Under the pieces are notes generated by a model, which was not told where the DNA came from, made no database searches, and saw nothing but the letters and a program-made list of their open reading frames with translations. Below, one piece after another: positions 14,384 through 16,811 of a stretch of 16,811 nucleotides of DNA. The stretch lies in NCBI GenBank assembly GCA_013151365.1, contig JAADIK010000015.1:1-16811 (forward strand), written 5' to 3'. The position numbers and the translations under genes were made by a program. Origin of the DNA: Deltaproteobacteria bacterium (lineage in GTDB: Bacteria > Desulfobacterota > Desulfobulbia > Desulfobulbales > Desulfobulbaceae). Within the stretch, counting starts at the first letter, position 1, and each line of letters begins with the position of its first letter.

Positions 14384-15979
14384 TCAACAATACGGCGGCA
14401 GCTCGAGAACCATGGCATCGTCGATGGAAGACAGTTCCCGGACCTTAATCAGCAGGTCCTTGGAGATCCGGGGGGTCGTGTTGAGCAGAATAACATTCTG
14501 ACTGGACTCCTCTTCCCGGCCGACGGTCATGCTGGCGATGTTGACCCCGGCGGCCCCGAGAGTGGTGCCCAGGAGACCGATCACCCCGGGAACGTCGCGG
14601 TTGTAGACCAGCAGCATGGGGCCGGCGGGTAGCGCTTCCAGGCGGAAAGAGTTAAGCCGGACGAGGCGCGGCTCTTTCTTGCCGAACACCGTGCCGGCCA
14701 GCATGTTCTCACCATCGGTGGTCTTGACCGTTACCCGTAACAAATTGGTAAAATCGGCCGTCTGCCGGCTTTTTGATTCCACGATCCGGATACCGCGCTC
14801 CTCGGCGATAAGCGGAGCGTTGACGAAATTCACCGCGTCCTGGAGAATCGGCGTAAAGAGACCCTTTAAAAAGGCCACCGTCACCGGCCCGACATCCTGA
14901 TCGGCCAGGTCGCCGTTGAATTCAAGATTGACCTCTTCCACACCGCCCTTGGCGATCTGCATGTGCAGCGAACCGAGCATCTCGCCCAGCCGTATGTACG
15001 GACCGATTGAAGCCAGCACCTCGTCGCTGACGGAAGGCACGTTGACGGCATTGCGGACCACGCCCTTGAGCAGGTAGTCGGCCATCTGCTCGGCGATTGC
15101 CGAGGCCACGTTTTCCTGGGCCTCGCTGGTCGACGCGCCGAGATGGGGGGTACAGATAAAATGCGGCTGGCCCAGGAGCGGTGTCTCCTCAAGCGAGGTG
15201 GGCTCTTTTTCAAAGACATCCAGGGCGGCACCCGCAATCTTGCCCGTATCGAGGGCCTCGTACAGGGCCTCTTCGTCAACCACCCCGCCGCGGGCGCAGT
15301 CGACGAACATGGCGTCGTTTTTCGTGTTGGCGAAAAATTCCCTGGAGAGCAGATGATGCGTTTCCTTGGTCAACGGCGTGTGCACGGAGATAAAATCGGC
15401 CCGCCGGGCCAGCTCCGCCAGGTCCACCAGCTCGACCCCGATCCTCTCCACCAGGTCGGCAGGCATGTGCGGATCAAAGGCGATGACCTTCATGTGCAGG
15501 CCCTGGGCCCGGTTGGCCACGATGGAACCGATACGGCCGACACCGACAATCCCCAGGGTCTTGCCGCTCACCTCGCGGCCCATGAAACTCTTCTTCTCCC
15601 ACTTGCCGGCCTTCATGGAGGCCGTTGCCTGCGGGATATTGCGGGCCAGGGACATCATCATGGCAATGGCATGCTCGGCGGCCGTGGTTGCATTGCCGTC
15701 CGGCGCATTCATCACCACGATCCCCTTCTGGCTGGCCGCCGGGATATCGACATTGTCCAGACCGATTCCCGCCCGGCCGATCACCTTGAGTCCGGTCGCC
15801 GCTTCAATGATATCTTCGCGAACCTTGGTGGCGCTCCGAATCACCAGGCCGTCGTATGCCGGGATAATGGCCTTGAGTTCCTCGGGCGGCAGGCCGGTCT
15901 TTACGTCCACCTCAATCCCGGCCTCCCTGAGAATCTTTTCTCCTATGGGGGCCAGATTGTCACTGATCAGTACCTTCAT
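14384..15979 (-). CDS. serA: D-3-phosphoglycerate dehydrogenase, ACT-domain form
   Basis: This cytoplasmic enzyme catalyses the first step of serine biosynthesis, NAD-dependent oxidation of 3-phosphoglycerate. It has 531 residues, the long (type 1) form. The Rossmann motif GxGxxG lies at G146-G151. The catalytic residues are R230 (CARGGVVDE), E259 (FEKEP) and H279 (TPHLGAS). An allosteric substrate-binding domain (about 315-445) and a C-terminal ACT domain (about 455-531) suggest serine feedback control. Two adjacent ATGs exist. The second (15979) is chosen because GAGGAG is four bases from it, while the first at 15982 almost touches the box. The gene heads the minus-strand cluster. Confidence 0.97.
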   Translation of the reverse strand: MKVLISDNLAPIGEKILREAGIEVDVKTGLPPEELKAIIPAYDGLVIRSATKVREDIIEAATGLKVIGRAGIGLDNVDIPAASQKGIVVMNAPDGNATTAAEHAIAMMMSLARNIPQATASMKAGKWEKKSFMGREVSGKTLGIVGVGRIGSIVANRAQGLHMKVIAFDPHMPADLVERIGVELVDLAELARRADFISVHTPLTKETHHLLSREFFANTKNDAMFVDCARGGVVDEEALYEALDTGKIAGAALDVFEKEPTSLEETPLLGQPHFICTPHLGASTSEAQENVASAIAEQMADYLLKGVVRNAVNVPSVSDEVLASIGPYIRLGEMLGSLHMQIAKGGVEEVNLEFNGDLADQDVGPVTVAFLKGLFTPILQDAVNFVNAPLIAEERGIRIVESKSRQTADFTNLLRVTVKTTDGENMLAGTVFGKKEPRLVRLNSFRLEALPAGPMLLVYNRDVPGVIGLLGTTLGAAGVNIASMTVGREEESSQNVILLNTTPRISKDLLIKVRELSSIDDAMVLELPPYC

Positions 15980-16109
15980 CATTCTCCTCTTGAAACCTGG
16001 TTATAATATCATATACTCGTTGCATTTTAATCAGGAAAAAGGAACTATAACGTCAAACAGTTTTCACGACAACAGGAAAGTACCGTTCACCGTTGTCTTA
16101 ATGTATAAA

Positions 16110-16166
16110 ACCTGAACCCGTGACGGTTTGAGGGGATGCCCCATGCAAACGCTCACGGATTCAGGT
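16110..16166. repeat. 57-bp imperfect palindrome, REP-like element
   Basis: The 21-nt arm at 16110-16130 (starting ACCTGAACCCGTGACGG) is complementary to 16146-16166 (ending CACGGATTCAGGT) at 18 of 21 positions. The 15-nt loop contains GGGG-ATG-CCCC, itself a hairpin. Its left half resembles the palindrome at 10023-10045 (20 of 23 identical), and its right end shares ACGGATTCAGG with it. The two look like long and short forms of one repeat family. Confidence 0.75.
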
Positions 16167-16202
16167 AAAAACCAGAGAGTCGGGGGAACGGCAAGCTTCC
16201 CC

Positions 16203-16231
16203 TTGAAGAATCCACGCCGGCACGATATAAA
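16203..16231 (+). promoter_or_regulatory. Candidate sigma-70 promoter in the gltX leader
   Basis: TTGAAG (16203-16208), a 17-base spacer and TATAAA (16226-16231) match the consensus at four and five of six positions. A start near 16238 would place the terminator-like hairpin at 16250-16276 almost immediately downstream, which is odd for a simple gltX promoter. Confidence 0.4.
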
Positions 16232-16249
16232 GATCTCGTTTTCCGCGTA

Positions 16250-16276
16250 CCGCCCATGAATGCCGGGCGGTTTTTT
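16250..16276 (+). terminator. Intrinsic terminator or attenuator ahead of gltX
   Basis: CCGCCC (16250-16255) pairs with GGGCGG (16265-16270) around a 9-nt loop, followed directly by six T (16271-16276). It lies 36 bases before the gltX start on the same strand, so it ends a short upstream transcript or acts as an attenuator. Confidence 0.7.
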
Positions 16277-16312
16277 ATCTCCCCCCGACTTTAAAAAGGA
16301 CAAGGAGTTTCC

Positions 16313-16811
16313 ATGACTGAAGTTCGCGTTCGCTTTCCCCCGAGCCCTACCGGCTACCTCCATATCGGCGGCGCCCGCACGGCGCTCATGAACTGGCTCT
16401 ATGCCAGGAAAACCGGCGGCAAACTCATCCTGCGCATCGAGGACACCGATGCCGAACGATCAACCAGGGAGTCTATTGACGGCATCCTGGACGGCCTGAC
16501 CTGGCTCGGCCTGGACTGGGATGAAGGACCGTACTTTCAAACCGACTTCGCCGCCGACCACCTGGCCGCGGCCGAGCGGCTGCTGCAATCCGGCCATGCC
16601 TACAAATGTTTCTGCACCAAAGAAGACCTGGACCGGAAACGCCAGGCCCTGCTGGCCGCCAAACAGGATATCCGTTATGGCGGCACCTGCCGGGAGCTGA
16701 CCCCTGAGCAAATTGCGGCAAAAGAGCAACAGGGACTGCCCTTCGTGGTGCGGTTCAAGGTCCCGAGACAAAGCGGGACCGTTGCCTACGACGACCGGGT
16801 GCTGGGCCGTA
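16313..16811 (+). CDS. gltX: Glutamyl-tRNA synthetase, N-terminal part
   Basis: The first 166 codons are present and the gene runs off the window. The class I catalytic domain begins RVRFPPSPTGYLHIGGARTAL, with the HIGH-type motif HIGG at 17-20, then RIEDTDAERS and TWLGLDWDEGP, all typical of GluRS. A CFC pair (residues 102-104) followed by YGGTC fits the zinc-binding insertion of bacterial GluRS. The enzyme charges tRNA-Glu. In bacteria that lack GlnRS it also mischarges tRNA-Gln for amidation, but which type this is cannot be told from the fragment. AAGGAG lies about six bases before the ATG. The leader contains a terminator-like hairpin that may regulate it. Confidence 0.96.
   Translation, partial: MTEVRVRFPPSPTGYLHIGGARTALMNWLYARKTGGKLILRIEDTDAERSTRESIDGILDGLTWLGLDWDEGPYFQTDFAADHLAAAERLLQSGHAYKCFCTKEDLDRKRQALLAAKQDIRYGGTCRELTPEQIAAKEQQGLPFVVRFKVPRQSGTVAYDDRVLGR

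Larger units (their letters stand above)
15983..16312. other. 330-bp intergenic region between divergent serA and gltX
   Basis: No protein gene is supported here. The serA side (15990-16025) is AT-rich, with overlapping -10-like boxes on both strands (TATAAT at 16002-16007 on plus, TATGAT and TATAAC on minus) but no matching -35. The centre holds a 57-bp imperfect palindrome. The gltX side holds a hairpin GGGGAA/TTCCCC (16183-16202), a promoter-like pair of boxes, a terminator, and a long-range inverted repeat AGTCGGGGG (16178-16186) with CCCCCGACT (16282-16290). Confidence 0.6.

Noticed and set aside
16064..16363. 99-codon minus-strand frame across the gltX leader
   Set aside because: It overlaps the gltX start antisense and its sequence comes from the palindromic element and hairpins. 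It has no ribosome binding site, so it is better read as a repeat-borne spurious frame.
1..16811. A novel defence, mobile or biosynthetic system
   Set aside because: All sizeable genes belong to known housekeeping or common families, and no toxin-antitoxin, nuclease, transposase or array was found. The unusual signals are confined to intergenic repeats, the gltX leader and the ispE/tRNA overlap.

Overview
The window reads as chromosomal housekeeping DNA from a GC-rich Gram-negative bacterium. The best guess is a deltaproteobacterium (Desulfobacterota, Desulfobulbales-like). This rests on the gene order ispE / tRNA-Gln / prs / rplY next to a DUF1844 gene, on the protein flavour, and on repeat families that look familiar from that group. 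The taxonomy is an inference; no rRNA gene is present.

Left part (1-5784, all minus strand). The order of transcription is pepN, a small Hsp20 chaperone, the Lon protease, and the first 43 codons of a probable ftsY that leaves the window. Hsp20, Lon and FtsY are chained by two TAATG stop/start overlaps, so they look like one translationally coupled unit for protein quality control and membrane targeting. A sigma-70-like promoter is visible in front of hsp20.

Middle part (5785-10982). A tandem universal stress protein (plus strand, closed by a good intrinsic terminator) diverges from pepN across a repeat-rich spacer. Then come a large PqqL-like M16 zinc-protease lipoprotein (minus strand) and, divergent from it, a short-chain dehydrogenase whose active-site Lys is replaced by Asn. 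A perfect 21-bp palindrome lies between the last two.

Right part (10983-15982, minus strand). In transcription order: serA (serine biosynthesis), a DUF1844 protein, ispE (isoprenoid synthesis), tRNA-Gln(UUG), prs (PRPP synthesis), rplY (ribosomal protein bL25) and an 85-residue protein of unknown function. Spacing is short throughout. The tRNA-Gln gene overlaps the last codons and stop of ispE by 21 nt. A GC-rich stretch with retroelement-like character sits between rplY and the small gene.

Right end (15983-16811). A 330-bp spacer separates serA from the divergent gltX (glutamyl-tRNA synthetase, cut by the window edge). It holds a 57-bp imperfect palindrome related in sequence to the one at 10023, several further hairpins, a possible promoter and an intrinsic terminator just ahead of gltX.

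I see no defence system, CRISPR array, prophage or intact transposon. The unexplained signal is in the intergenic repeats, the gltX leader and the ispE/tRNA overlap.
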